A stretch of DNA of 64,000 nucleotides, taken from contig JADJTI010000004.1 in the NCBI GenBank assembly GCA_016711265.1, forward strand, positions 434,001 through 498,000. The letters run 5' to 3'. Made by a program: the position numbers and the translations under genes. Shown in pieces: positions 9,845 through 17,554 of the stretch (its first letter is position 1; each line of letters opens with the position of its first letter). The notes under the pieces are model-generated. The model made no database searches, had not been told where the DNA came from, and saw only the letters and a program-made list of their open reading frames with translations. The DNA is from Austwickia sp. (GTDB taxonomy: Bacteria > Actinomycetota > Actinomycetes > Actinomycetales > Dermatophilaceae).

Positions 9845-10405
9845 TCAGGGCGTGGCGTCGGCGACGACCAGCGCCGAGGCGATCGCCGCCAGCCCTTCAC
9901 CGCGACCGGTCAGCCCCAGGCCGTCGGTGGTGGTGGCGCTGATGGACACCGGCGCACCACAAGCGTCACCGAGCACCGCCTGCATGTCAGCACGTCGGGA
10001 CCCGATCCGTGGCCGGTTGCCGACGAGCTGCACGCTGACGTTGCCGATCTCGAAACCCGCGGCGCGCACCAGCCGGGCGGCCTCTGCGAGCAGGGCGGCA
10101 CCGGATGCTCCCGCCCACTCCGGGCGTGAGCTACCGAAATGGTGCCCGAGGTCGCCCAGGCCTGCCGCCGCGAACAGGGCGTCACAGGCGGCGTGGGCGA
10201 TGACATCGGCGTCCGAGTGGCCCTCCAGGGCTGGCTCGCCGGGCCACGGTAGGCCACCCAGCCACAGCATCCGTGGCGGTGGCTCGCCGTGGTCGCTGGC
10301 GCCCTCGGTGCTGGCCGTGGCCCCGGGTGCGCTGCCCGCGGGACTCGCGAAGGCGTGCACATCCACCCCGACGCCCACCCGGGGCAGCCCGGGTCGGCCG
10401 TTCAC
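9845..10405 (-). CDS. ispF: 2-C-methyl-D-erythritol 2,4-cyclodiphosphate synthase
   Basis: MEP isoprenoid pathway enzyme that cyclises CDP-ME-2-phosphate. The start is GTG 10405, which overlaps the ispD stop in a GTGA junction, giving 186 aa. Conserved elements are DVHAF (metal ligands), LEGHSDADVIAHAACDALFAAAGLGDLGHHF (split here only for reading), EIGNVSVQL and ATTTDGLGLTGRGEGLAAIA. At about 186 aa it exceeds the usual 155-165 because of a Gly/Ala/Ser-rich insert after DVHAF (from about residue 18, SPAGSAPGATAS onward). Translational coupling to ispD fits consecutive steps with one intermediate (CDP-ME kinase) encoded elsewhere. Confidence 0.93.
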   Translation of the reverse strand: MNGRPGLPRVGVGVDVHAFASPAGSAPGATASTEGASDHGEPPPRMLWLGGLPWPGEPALEGHSDADVIAHAACDALFAAAGLGDLGHHFGSSRPEWAGASGAALLAEAARLVRAAGFEIGNVSVQLVGNRPRIGSRRADMQAVLGDACGAPVSISATTTDGLGLTGRGEGLAAIASALVVADATP

Positions 10406-11094
10406 GGGAGAGGCCGGTCCGGTAGAGCGGCCACCGTCGCTTCGGCGACCAGGAGGTCGCGGGCAGTGGTGATCTTCTCCGCCAGCGGGTGCCCCGGAAT
10501 GACCAGCACGGGGGCGCCGCTCGCCTCGACCAGACCGGCGTCGTCGGTGACCGGCGTACCGAGGTGGCCTCGGGCCTGGTGTTCGGCGTGCGCGTGGACC
10601 AGGATCTCGGTGACGAAGCCCTGCGGGGTCTGGATCGCCCGCAGGCGGCTCCGATCCAGGGTGGACACCACCTTGCCGGCCTCGTCGACCTCTTTGATGG
10701 TGTCCGCGACCGCCAGTCCCGGTACGACGGCGCCGTGGCCCGCGCGGATGGCCCGCACCACGTCGCTGAACAGGGACGGCGGGGTCAAACACCGCGCCGC
10801 GTCATGGACGAGGACCACGCCGTCGTGCTCCGTCAGGTGGGCCAGCCCACGGCGTACCGAGTTGGCCCGCTCCGCCCCACCGGGTACGACCTGGACTCGA
10901 TGACGCTCGCGGTCCCCGATCAGGCCTTGGGCGCGAGCAACCAGTTCTCCCGGCACCATCACGATGACGCGATCGACGTCAGGGCAAGCCAAGGCCTGAT
11001 CCATGGCCCAGCGCACTATCGGTGAGCCCGCCAACGGGACGAAGGCCTTGGGTTCCGCGGCCCCGAGCCGGGCGCCCGCACCAGCGGCCACCAC
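10402..11094 (-). CDS. ispD: 2-C-methyl-D-erythritol 4-phosphate cytidylyltransferase
   Basis: Transfers CMP from CTP to methylerythritol phosphate in the MEP pathway. Signatures are AAGAGARLGAAEPKAFVPLAG (CTP-binding Gly-rich loop), VLVHDAARCLTP and IQTPQGFV. The first standard start codon is GTG 11094, which begins the protein immediately before the Gly-rich loop and deletes most of the first beta strand. The same frame continues upstream as LSVAVVVV to a CTG at 11112 that overlaps the carD stop codon, with GAGG about 10 nt further upstream; the frame closes at a TGA just beyond. A CTG start therefore looks plausible. Coordinates given use the canonical GTG. Confidence 0.9.
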   Translation of the reverse strand: MVAAGAGARLGAAEPKAFVPLAGSPIVRWAMDQALACPDVDRVIVMVPGELVARAQGLIGDRERHRVQVVPGGAERANSVRRGLAHLTEHDGVVLVHDAARCLTPPSLFSDVVRAIRAGHGAVVPGLAVADTIKEVDEAGKVVSTLDRSRLRAIQTPQGFVTEILVHAHAEHQARGHLGTPVTDDAGLVEASGAPVLVIPGHPLAEKITTARDLLVAEATVAALPDRPLP

Positions 11095-11108
11095 GACGAC
11101 CGCAACAC

Positions 11109-11591
11109 TCAGGAGGCCAACACCTCATCGAGGATGGTCTCGGCCTTGTCCTCGTCCGTCTTCTCGGCGAGCGCGAGCTCGGACACCAGGATCTGCCGGG
11201 CCTTGGCCAGCATGCGCTTCTCGCCGGCGGACAGGCCACGATCCTTGTCGCGCCGCCACAGGTCACGGACGACCTCAGCCACCTTGATCACATCGCCCGA
11301 GGCGAGCTTCTCCAGGTTGGCCTTGTAGCGTCGCGACCAGTTGGTCGGTTCCTCGGTGTGCGCAGCGCGCAACACCTGGAAGACCCGGTCCAGGCCCTCC
11401 TGGCCGACGACGTCTCGGACACCGACGAGGTCACAGTTGTCGGCGGGGACTTCAATGGTCAGATCGCCTTGAGCGACCTTCAGAACGAGATAGAGCTTCT
11501 CCTCACCCTTGATCGTGCGGGTCTTGATCTGTTCGATGAGTGCCGCACCGTGATGCGGATAAACCACCGTCTCGCCGACGTTGAAGGCCAT
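11109..11591 (-). CDS. carD: CarD-family RNA polymerase-binding transcription factor
   Basis: Essential-type actinobacterial regulator that binds the RNA polymerase beta subunit and stabilises open promoter complexes at rRNA and other promoters. The 160-aa product has the Tudor-like RNAP-interaction domain (GETVVYPHHGAALIEQI, EKLYLVLKVAQGDLTIEVP) and the helical DNA-binding domain (NWSRRYKANLEKLASGD; GEKRMLAKARQILVSELALA). ATG 11591 follows an AAAGGGG stretch; a -10-like TACGCT (minus strand, 11625-11620) lies about 30 nt upstream. It is the first gene of the leftward run into ispD and ispF, the usual actinobacterial order. Confidence 0.95.
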   Translation of the reverse strand: MAFNVGETVVYPHHGAALIEQIKTRTIKGEEKLYLVLKVAQGDLTIEVPADNCDLVGVRDVVGQEGLDRVFQVLRAAHTEEPTNWSRRYKANLEKLASGDVIKVAEVVRDLWRRDKDRGLSAGEKRMLAKARQILVSELALAEKTDEDKAETILDEVLAS

Positions 11592-11801
11592 ATGCGCTGT
11601 ATCCCCTTTCGCAGGTACCAGCGTACCACGGCGAGAAGTCGGCCGTCACCCGAGCGGTGCATGTTTGCGCTGGTCAGGAGGGTAGCGACAGGGAGAATTG
11701 GGGCCAATTGGGGGCTTTGAGGGGTTGACAGCAGGGGGGTGGATCTGGTGATGGGGCGGGCTCGACGAGTGCGGAAACACCCACCGACCTGCGACGCCCG
11801 G

Positions 11802-11807
11802 TAGGCT
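11802..11807 (+). promoter_or_regulatory. -10 element of a leaderless promoter (lipoprotein gene)
   Basis: TAGGCT lies 6 nt before the GTG start at 11814 with no Shine-Dalgarno sequence between. That geometry places the transcription start on or beside the start codon. The rest of the 222-bp gap back to carD shows only the carD -10 candidate on the other strand. Confidence 0.55.
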
Positions 11808-11813
11808 GACCGC

Positions 11814-12365
11814 GTGAACCGTCGCCTGCCTCGCACCGCACAGGGTCTCGCCCCCAGCCGCGTCCGCTCGACCCTCTTCGCCGCCGCCGGAGTCGTGGCG
11901 GTCCTGACCGTCAGCGGCTGCCAGTACACGTCGACGATTCAGACCGACCGGCCCTATGAGCCGGCCGACGGGGTGTCCAGCCAGGTCGGCGATCTGCAGG
12001 TCCGCAATCTGCTGATCGTCGCGGGCGCCAAGGGCGGCAAGGGCAACCTGGTCGGCATGACCGCCAATCCCACCGATCGTCCCGGCCAGGTCAGCTTCGC
12101 GCTCGCCGGCGGCGAACAGATCCGACTGATGGTCCCGGCGCAGGGAACCGCGCAGTTGTCGACACCGGACAAGCTCGTCAGCGCCGGATCAGTAACGGTC
12201 ATCCCCGGGGCGCTGGTCCCGGTGCAGGTCTCCTCCCCCTCGGGGGGCACGGTGACGCTGCAGGTGCCCGTGAAGTACCCCCAGGGCCCCTACCTGCCGT
12301 ACGCGCCCGCGGGCTTCACCCCCGCGCCCGAGCCGACGGCCAGTCCGGAGGCCGCGGAGCACTGA
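11814..12365 (+). CDS. Secreted lipoprotein, function unknown
   Basis: 183-aa exported lipoprotein. The N-terminus has a basic region (MNRRLPRTAQGLAPSRVR), a hydrophobic core (STLFAAAGVVAVLTV) and a lipobox SGC with Cys36 as the predicted lipidation site. The mature part is a beta-rich domain (QVRNLLIVAGAKGGKGNLVG; VSFALAGGEQIRL; GTVTLQVPVKY) of the kind seen in small actinobacterial lipoproteins annotated near phosphate two-component genes, ending in a Pro/Ala/Glu-rich tail. I cannot assign a ligand; resemblance to copper-chaperone-like domains is only impressionistic. It converges on regX3 across a shared hairpin. Confidence 0.75.
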   Translation: MNRRLPRTAQGLAPSRVRSTLFAAAGVVAVLTVSGCQYTSTIQTDRPYEPADGVSSQVGDLQVRNLLIVAGAKGGKGNLVGMTANPTDRPGQVSFALAGGEQIRLMVPAQGTAQLSTPDKLVSAGSVTVIPGALVPVQVSSPSGGTVTLQVPVKYPQGPYLPYAPAGFTPAPEPTASPEAAEH

Positions 12366-12375
12366 GGGACACCTC

Positions 12376-12403
12376 CCGAGCAGGCCAGCCCGGGCCTGCT
12401 CGG
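12376..12403. terminator. Bidirectional terminator between lipoprotein gene and regX3
   Basis: CCGAGCAGGCC (12376-12386) pairs perfectly with 12393-12403 across a 6-nt loop in the 38-bp gap between convergent stop codons. Confidence 0.8.
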
Positions 12404-13087
12404 TTACTGGGCGTCGAACTTGTAGCCCAGACCCCGCACGGTCACGATGTGGCGCGGTTGCCCCGGGTCCGGTTCGATCTTGGCGCGCAAACGCTTCACG
12501 TGGACATCCAGCGTCTTGGTGTCTCCGACATAGTCGCTGCCCCAGACCCGGTCGATCAGCTGCATCCGCGTCAGCACCCGGCCGGCGTTGCGAAGCAGCA
12601 TCTCCAGGAGCTCGAACTCCTTGAGCGGCAGGGACACCTGGTTGCCGTTGACGGTCACCACGTGCCGTTCGACGTCCATCCGCACTGGACCGGCCTCCAG
12701 GGTGGCCGGCATCAGTTCCTCGGGCTCCTGCAGGCGCCGCAGCACCGCCTTGATGCGCGCCAGCAGCTCGCGCGACGAATACGGTTTGGTGACGTAGTCG
12801 TCGGCGCCGATTTCCAGACCGACGACCTTGTCGATCTCGCTGTCCTTCGCGGTGAGCATGATGACCGGCACGGATGAGCGCGTCCGTAACGCGCGACACA
12901 CGTCGATCCCGGACAGCCCCGGCAGCATCAGGTCCAACAGGACCAGATCGGCCCCCGCTCGATCGAACTCCTCCAGCGCCGCCGGGCCGGTTTCCGCCAC
13001 GCAGACGTCGTACCCCTCCTTCTTGAGCAGGTAGGACAACGGGTCGGAGAAGGACTCCTCGTCCTCCACCACCAGGATCCGGGTCAT
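12404..13087 (-). CDS. regX3: Phosphate-responsive response regulator RegX3 (OmpR family)
   Basis: Response regulator (227 aa) partnered with SenX3 that activates phosphate-starvation genes. Receiver domain: acidic pair E9-D10, phospho-acceptor Asp52 (LVLLDLMLPG) and the Lys of MLTAKD. The C-terminal winged helix is intact (LKEFELLEMLLRNAGRVLTRMQLIDRVW; VHVKRLRAKIE in separate parts). ATG 13087 overlaps the senX3 stop in an ATGA junction and is preceded inside senX3 by GAGGAGAGGAAGG. Nearby phoU and the distant pstSCAB and ppk are the expected targets. Confidence 0.93.
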   Translation of the reverse strand: MTRILVVEDEESFSDPLSYLLKKEGYDVCVAETGPAALEEFDRAGADLVLLDLMLPGLSGIDVCRALRTRSSVPVIMLTAKDSEIDKVVGLEIGADDYVTKPYSSRELLARIKAVLRRLQEPEELMPATLEAGPVRMDVERHVVTVNGNQVSLPLKEFELLEMLLRNAGRVLTRMQLIDRVWGSDYVGDTKTLDVHVKRLRAKIEPDPGQPRHIVTVRGLGYKFDAQ

Positions 13088-14418
13088 CGCGCCTTCCTCT
13101 CCTCGATCTTCGGCTCGGGCTGCCGGAAGTCCTGCCACTCCGATGGCAGCAGGCCCAGTTCGGTCACCTCATCCGGCGCGGTCTGCGCACAGGGCAGGCG
13201 CATGGTGAACGTCGAGCCCTGTCCTTCGCGGCTCCACACGGTGACCTCACCCCCATGGTTGGTGCAGATGTGTTTGACGATCGCCAAGCCCAACCCCGTG
13301 CCGCCCGTAGCCCGGGACCGAGCCGGATCGACCCGGTAGAAGCGCTCGAAGATCCGCGTCTGTTCCGCCAAGGGAATGCCACATCCCTGGTCGGAGACGG
13401 TGATCTCCGCGATGTCTCCGATCCGCCGGAGACCGACCGCCACCCGGGTGCCCTCCGCCGAGTAGTTGACGGCGTTCGTGAGCAGGTTGCTGGTCGCCGT
13501 GGTCAAGAGGTCGGCATCGCCGTACACCTGCAGATCCTGCGCGCGACGGACATCCAGCACGATCCGATGGGCCTCGGCGAGCGTGGCGGTGTGTTCCACT
13601 GCCGCGGCCACCACCGCGCCCAGGTCGACCAGGACGGCGTCGCTGGGCGCCGGGGACACCTGCAACCTCGACAGGTCCACGATCTCCTGCACCAGCCGGC
13701 TCAGCCGCGTGCTCTCGTTCTGGATGCGTCGGGCGAAGCGAGCCACCGCCTCCGGGTCGTTGTTGGCATCGAGGATGGCCTCCGCCAGGAGCGAGATCCC
13801 ACCGACGGGTGTCTTGAGTTCGTGCCCGACGTTGGCTACGAAGTCGCGACGGATGTCCTCAACGCGGCGCTCCCGGGTGCGATCCTCGATGAACAACACG
13901 ATGAACCCGTTCCCGAGGGCAGCCCCCTTGGCCATCACCTCCAACCGGCCCCGGCCCATCGCTCCCTGCGGCAGCACCAGTGGCAGTGAGGGCGGGTCGG
14001 CCCCCCGACGGACCGTGCGGGCCAACGCGCTGAGTTCCTCGTGGACCAGCTCCCGGCCGCGGACCAGCCCCATCGCCATGGCGCTGGGGTTGGCGTGCAC
14101 CACGGCATCGGCCGAGTCCACGATGACCGCCCCGGAGCGAAGCACGGACAGCGCCGTCGAGAGGCTGCTGGAGACGGCGCCGCGGTGTTCCGAGCGGTAG
14201 CCGGCCAGCGAGTCGGGCGCAAAGGGCGCAGTCCGCCGGACCCGGCCGCGCCACCAGGCGGCCGATGCGGCAGCACCCGCCGACGCGCCTGTGATCAGGC
14301 ATGCCAGCGCCACCAGCAGATCCACCGGCAACGAGCCCACGCACAGCAGCGTACGCACCCGCTGACCAGGCAGGCCGCCCATCGCAGCCAGCCGTCGGCA
14401 CTTCGGCGTACTGTTCAC
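13084..14418 (-). CDS. senX3: Sensor histidine kinase SenX3/PhoR
   Basis: Membrane histidine kinase that senses phosphate status with PstSCAB/PhoU and phosphorylates RegX3. N-terminal hydrophobic segment (LLVALACLITGASAGAAASA), a PAS-like domain (SGAVIVDSADAVVHANPSAMAMG), HisKA H-box (ANVGHELKTPVGGISLL), N-box (SNLLTNAVNYSAEG), G1 box (DQGCGIP) and G2 box (GGTGLGLAIVKHI) are present. The usable start is uncertain: GTG 14418 lies within the first PHO-box-like repeat, while ATG 14382 would still keep the membrane helix. Full-length call is 444 aa. Transcribed opposite phoU. Confidence 0.9.
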   Translation of the reverse strand: MNSTPKCRRLAAMGGLPGQRVRTLLCVGSLPVDLLVALACLITGASAGAAASAAWWRGRVRRTAPFAPDSLAGYRSEHRGAVSSSLSTALSVLRSGAVIVDSADAVVHANPSAMAMGLVRGRELVHEELSALARTVRRGADPPSLPLVLPQGAMGRGRLEVMAKGAALGNGFIVLFIEDRTRERRVEDIRRDFVANVGHELKTPVGGISLLAEAILDANNDPEAVARFARRIQNESTRLSRLVQEIVDLSRLQVSPAPSDAVLVDLGAVVAAAVEHTATLAEAHRIVLDVRRAQDLQVYGDADLLTTATSNLLTNAVNYSAEGTRVAVGLRRIGDIAEITVSDQGCGIPLAEQTRIFERFYRVDPARSRATGGTGLGLAIVKHICTNHGGEVTVWSREGQGSTFTMRLPCAQTAPDEVTELGLLPSEWQDFRQPEPKIEERKAR

Positions 14419-14445
14419 CTAGGCGATCCACAGTGTTCATCGGCT
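14413..14445. promoter_or_regulatory. PHO-box-like direct repeats between senX3 and phoU
   Basis: GTTCACC at 14413-14419 recurs as GTTCATC at 14435-14441, exactly 22 bp (two 11-bp units) apart, with a weaker unit (CGATCCACAGT) between. This matches the 11-bp repeated GTTCACC architecture of actinobacterial PhoP boxes. It should control phoU and/or senX3-regX3. Confidence 0.6.
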
Positions 14446-14601
14446 GCTGACAGCGTGACAGGCGCCGCCGCTGCGGCGGCCACGCTGGTGCCACGCTGCC
14501 GTGACCTGGCGCTGTCGACCATCGCCACCCGAAAACCCCGCTGGGCCACGCTCAGCAAGCGAGCCCGACCAGATCCCCGCGAATACGAGGACATCACACC
14601 G

Positions 14602-15270
14602 ATGCGCGAAGCCTTCCACGACAGCCTGAACCACATCAGCGACCAATTGGTGGAAATGACCAGGCTCGCCGGCTCGGCCATGACCCGGGCCACCACCGCG
14701 CTCCTGGATGCCGACCTCGCCCTCGCCGAGGGCGTCATCGATGGTGACGCACGCATCGATGAGGGCAGGGATCGGCTCGAAGACCAGGCCATCGAGATCC
14801 TGGCCAGGCAGCAGCCGGTCGCCACCGACCTGCGCATGGTGGTGACCGCCATGCACATGGCCGCCTCGCTGGAGCGCATGGGTGACCTGGCGGCCCACGT
14901 CGCCAAGGTCGCTCGGCTGCGATACCCGCTGTCGGCGGTGCCGGCCGAGATGCGCGGACTGATCGTCGAGGCCGACCAGGTGGCTGCCCGGCTGGTCATC
15001 AAAGCGGGGTCGATCATTGCCGCCAAGGACGTCACCGGCGCCGAGCAGCTCAACGCGGACGACGACCAGATGGACCACCTGCACAAGGAGGTCTTCCGCA
15101 TCCTGGCGGCCGACGGCTGGAGCCACGGGGTGGAGACGGCCGTGGACATCACGTTGCTGGCGCGGTACTACGAGCGCTTCGCCGACCACGCGGTCTCGGT
15201 GGCCCGCAACGTGGAGTACTTGGTCACCGGGGTGTGGCACAGCCGTCGTCCGTACGCCGACGTCGAGTAG
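14602..15270 (+). CDS. phoU: Phosphate transport/signalling regulator PhoU
   Basis: Cytoplasmic three-helix-repeat protein (222 aa) that links Pst transporter status to the SenX3-RegX3 pair and dampens signalling in high phosphate. Two PhoU domains are visible, the first around AGSAMTRATTALLDADLALAEGVI and DRLEDQAIEILARQQP, the second around LVIKAGSIIAAKDVTGAEQL and ETAVDITLLARYYERFADHAVSVA, each carrying the acidic metal-site pattern. ATG 14602 is used; GAGG lies about 12 nt upstream, and the longer frame runs into senX3 on the other strand. A perfect palindromic terminator follows. Confidence 0.92.
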   Translation: MREAFHDSLNHISDQLVEMTRLAGSAMTRATTALLDADLALAEGVIDGDARIDEGRDRLEDQAIEILARQQPVATDLRMVVTAMHMAASLERMGDLAAHVAKVARLRYPLSAVPAEMRGLIVEADQVAARLVIKAGSIIAAKDVTGAEQLNADDDQMDHLHKEVFRILAADGWSHGVETAVDITLLARYYERFADHAVSVARNVEYLVTGVWHSRRPYADVE

Positions 15271-15312
15271 TACCCCGCAGCGGCGCGCAGCCTCGCGCGC
15301 TGACCGATCGCG

Positions 15313-15346
15313 AAAGGGCCCGCCACCTCGAGGTGGCGGGCCCTTT
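15313..15346. terminator. Bidirectional terminator between phoU and gpmA
   Basis: A perfect palindrome of 2 x 17 bp, AAAGGGCCCGCCACCTC and its complement, sits between convergent phoU and gpmA. A-run on one side and T-run on the other make it functional in both directions. Confidence 0.92.
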
Positions 15347-15358
15347 GCTCGTCTGTGG

Positions 15359-16105
15359 CTACTTCTTGCCCTGATTGGCGACGGCCGCGATGGCGTCCTT
15401 GGCGGCCTCCGGGTCCAAGTACTCCCCGCCCTTGGTGACCGGGGTGAAGTTCTCGTCGAGGGTGTAGACCAACGGGATCCCGGTGGGGATGTTCAAGCCG
15501 GCGATGTCCGCGTCGCTGATGCCGTCCAGGTGCTTGACCAGGGCCCGCAGGCTGTTGCCGTGCGCGGCGACCGCGACCACCTTGCCGGCCTTCAACTCGG
15601 GGACGATCTCGCTCTCCCAGTACGGCACCAACCGCACCACGACGTCCTTGAGGCACTCGGTGTCCGGCGCCGTGCCGTCGATCCCCTTGTAGCGGGGGTC
15701 GTCGGCCTGGCTGTACTCGTCATCGGCGGGCAGCGGAGGCGGTGGCGTGTCGTAGGAGCGGCGCCACAGCATGAACTGCTCCTCGCCGAACTGCTCCATG
15801 GTCTGCTTCTTGTCCTTGCCCTGCAGGGCGCCGTAGTGCCGCTCGTTGAGGCGCCAGGAGCGATGGACCGGGATCCAATGACGGTCGGCGGCATCCATCG
15901 CGAGGTTGGCAGTCGTGATCGCCCGCCGCAGCACCGAGGTGAACAGGACGTCGGGCAGTACGCCCTTCTCCTTCAGAAGCTCCCCACCGCGCTTGGCCTC
16001 CGCGCGGCCCTTGTCGGAGAGGTCGACATCGACCCAGCCGGTGAACAGGTTCTTGGCGTTCCACTGGCTCTCGCCGTGACGCAGCAGGACAAGCGTGTAG
16101 GTCAT
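15359..16105 (-). CDS. gpmA: 2,3-bisphosphoglycerate-dependent phosphoglycerate mutase
   Basis: Glycolytic enzyme interconverting 3- and 2-phosphoglycerate, 248 aa. LVLLRHGESQWN carries the phospho-histidine (His10); GWVDVDLSDKGRAEA, NERHYGALQGKDK and AAHGNSLRALVKHLDG complete the active site. ATG 16105 gives the usual N-terminus and has a -10-like TAGAGT 7 nt upstream without a Shine-Dalgarno sequence, so translation is probably leaderless. The order gpmA, senX3, regX3 with ybjN nearby matches the mycobacterial neighbourhood. Confidence 0.95.
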   Translation of the reverse strand: MTYTLVLLRHGESQWNAKNLFTGWVDVDLSDKGRAEAKRGGELLKEKGVLPDVLFTSVLRRAITTANLAMDAADRHWIPVHRSWRLNERHYGALQGKDKKQTMEQFGEEQFMLWRRSYDTPPPPLPADDEYSQADDPRYKGIDGTAPDTECLKDVVVRLVPYWESEIVPELKAGKVVAVAAHGNSLRALVKHLDGISDADIAGLNIPTGIPLVYTLDENFTPVTKGGEYLDPEAAKDAIAAVANQGKK

Positions 16106-16112
16106 GGCGCCA

Positions 16113-16118
16113 ACTCTA
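16113..16118 (-). promoter_or_regulatory. -10 element of leaderless gpmA promoter
   Basis: On the minus strand TAGAGT is followed by 7 nt (TGGCGCC) and the gpmA ATG. Confidence 0.55.
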
Positions 16119-16164
16119 GTTCGCCAGCGGGTGCCGATAGGGGCACACATGTCACCAGGTGCTC

Positions 16165-16677
16165 TCAGGAGTTGTCCAACAGGTGGCGAAACGCCTCCAG
16201 ATTGCGCAGCGACTCACCCCGCTCGACCCGCCAGGCCCATTCCTTCTTCATGGACTCCAGAAAGCCCATGACCAGCAGATCATTGAAGGGCGCGTCAGCG
16301 GCCTCCAGCACCCCGCCGAAGAGCCGGTCGAGCATCTCGTCGTCGACACAGGGCAGCGGGACCTTCCCCGCGACGTACACATCTCCGAGCTTGTCGATCG
16401 CGTACGCCAATCCGGCGGTGCGCAGGTTATGCCGCAGCAGGTACCGGTACACGGCCTCGTGATTCTCGTCGGGATTGCGGATCACGAAGGCCCGCAGGGA
16501 CATCACATGCTGCCCGAAGATCAGTGAGACCACCGTCTTGAGCTTCTTCTCACCCGGCAGCGTCACCACCACCTCGCCCGGCCGCGTTCCCGGCTCACAG
16601 GGCAACTCGGCGGTGGCGCAGAACTGCCGGGTGAGTTCGATCAGCTCGTCCGGCGTCGTAGCGGTGGGTCGACTCAT
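16165..16677 (-). CDS. YbjN domain-containing protein
   Basis: Small cytoplasmic protein (170 aa) of the YbjN family, with a fold like type III secretion chaperones; it is a regular actinobacterial neighbour of phosphoglycerate mutase and the SenX3 region, with no agreed function. Visible family features are the N-terminal helix (TPDELIELTRQFCATAELP), a beta-strand block (EVVVTLPGEKKLKTVVSLIF) and the central helix (VYRYLLRHNLRTAGLAYAID). ATG 16677 is chosen; TAACCT 7 nt upstream suggests leaderless translation. The start codon is within a CATG shared with the opposite strand. Confidence 0.85.
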   Translation of the reverse strand: MSRPTATTPDELIELTRQFCATAELPCEPGTRPGEVVVTLPGEKKLKTVVSLIFGQHVMSLRAFVIRNPDENHEAVYRYLLRHNLRTAGLAYAIDKLGDVYVAGKVPLPCVDDEMLDRLFGGVLEAADAPFNDLLVMGFLESMKKEWAWRVERGESLRNLEAFRHLLDNS

Positions 16678-16684
16678 GGCCCCG

Positions 16685-16694
16685 AGGTTAGCCT
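16685..16694. promoter_or_regulatory. Overlapping divergent -10 boxes for ybjN and the methyltransferase gene
   Basis: Minus-strand TAACCT (16690-16685) lies 7 nt before the ybjN ATG; plus-strand TAGCCT (16689-16694) lies 8 nt before GTG 16703. The two hexamers share two base pairs, so the two promoters probably exclude one another. Confidence 0.5.
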
Positions 16695-16702
16695 TGAACC
16701 TC

Positions 16703-17554
16703 GTGAGCGGACAGCGGCCGGTGGGCACCTCGACACGCGGGACCACCAGCCCCCACCGTCTGCGCAGGGTTGACCGGTGGCTGATCGCGCGGTACGGCGA
16801 CCGCCTCCGCAGCACACCAGCTCCCGTGGTCATCGACCTGGGGTACGGGGCTCACCCGGTGACCACGGTGGAGCTGTCTCACCGGCTGCGGGCCGTCAAT
16901 CTCGGCGTCCTCGTGGCGGGTATCGAGATCGACCCTGAGCGGGTGTCCCGAGCTCAACCGCTGGCTCACGAGGCCCTGGTGTTCGTGCACGGCGGCTTCG
17001 AGCTCGCGCCGGGGCACCTGCCCGACCGCTTCGCCGCCCGCCCCCTGGTGATCCGGGCGGCCAACGTTCTTCGGCAATACGACGAATCGGACGTCGCCCC
17101 GGCCTGGGCGATGCTGACGTCCCGGCTGGCCGACCAGGGCGTCCTGCTGGACGTCACCTGCGACGAGACGGGTCGGCGCGCGTGCTGGGTCGAGGTGACC
17201 CGGCACGGCCCGACTTCGCTGTCCTTTGCTGCCGGCCTGAAGTGGCTGGAGCGTCCGAGTGCGCTGGCCGAGCGACTTCCCAAAGCCCTCATTCACCGCA
17301 ACGTCCCGGGTGAGCGGGTCCACGAGTTTCTGTCAGCCTGGGACCAGGCGTGGCAGCATTGCGCGCCGGTAGGCACCTACGGCCGACGGCAACGCTTCAT
17401 GGCAGCCGCTCAGCGACTCCGTGCGGACGGTTGGCCGCTGCGCGATGGACCCCGGCGCTGGCGCCTGGGAGAACTGACCGTGGCCTGGGAGGCGGTCCGC
17501 CCGCAGTCCGAGAACCTCCCACGGGAGGCTCGCGGCGCTCACTCGCGGGCGTAG
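16703..17554 (+). CDS. Class I SAM-dependent methyltransferase, substrate unknown
   Basis: 283-aa protein with a Rossmann-type methyltransferase core: motif I VVIDLGYGAHPVTTVELSHRL, an acidic strand end GIEIDPERVSRA (ribose-binding Glu/Asp) and a central LVIRAANVLRQYDES strand. I chose GTG 16703 for its -10 box; ATG 16676 in the same frame is possible and would overlap ybjN. Substrate cannot be read from the sequence. Its 3' end overlaps the 3' end of the convergent cupin gene by 16 bp. Confidence 0.75.
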   Translation: MSGQRPVGTSTRGTTSPHRLRRVDRWLIARYGDRLRSTPAPVVIDLGYGAHPVTTVELSHRLRAVNLGVLVAGIEIDPERVSRAQPLAHEALVFVHGGFELAPGHLPDRFAARPLVIRAANVLRQYDESDVAPAWAMLTSRLADQGVLLDVTCDETGRRACWVEVTRHGPTSLSFAAGLKWLERPSALAERLPKALIHRNVPGERVHEFLSAWDQAWQHCAPVGTYGRRQRFMAAAQRLRADGWPLRDGPRRWRLGELTVAWEAVRPQSENLPREARGAHSRA

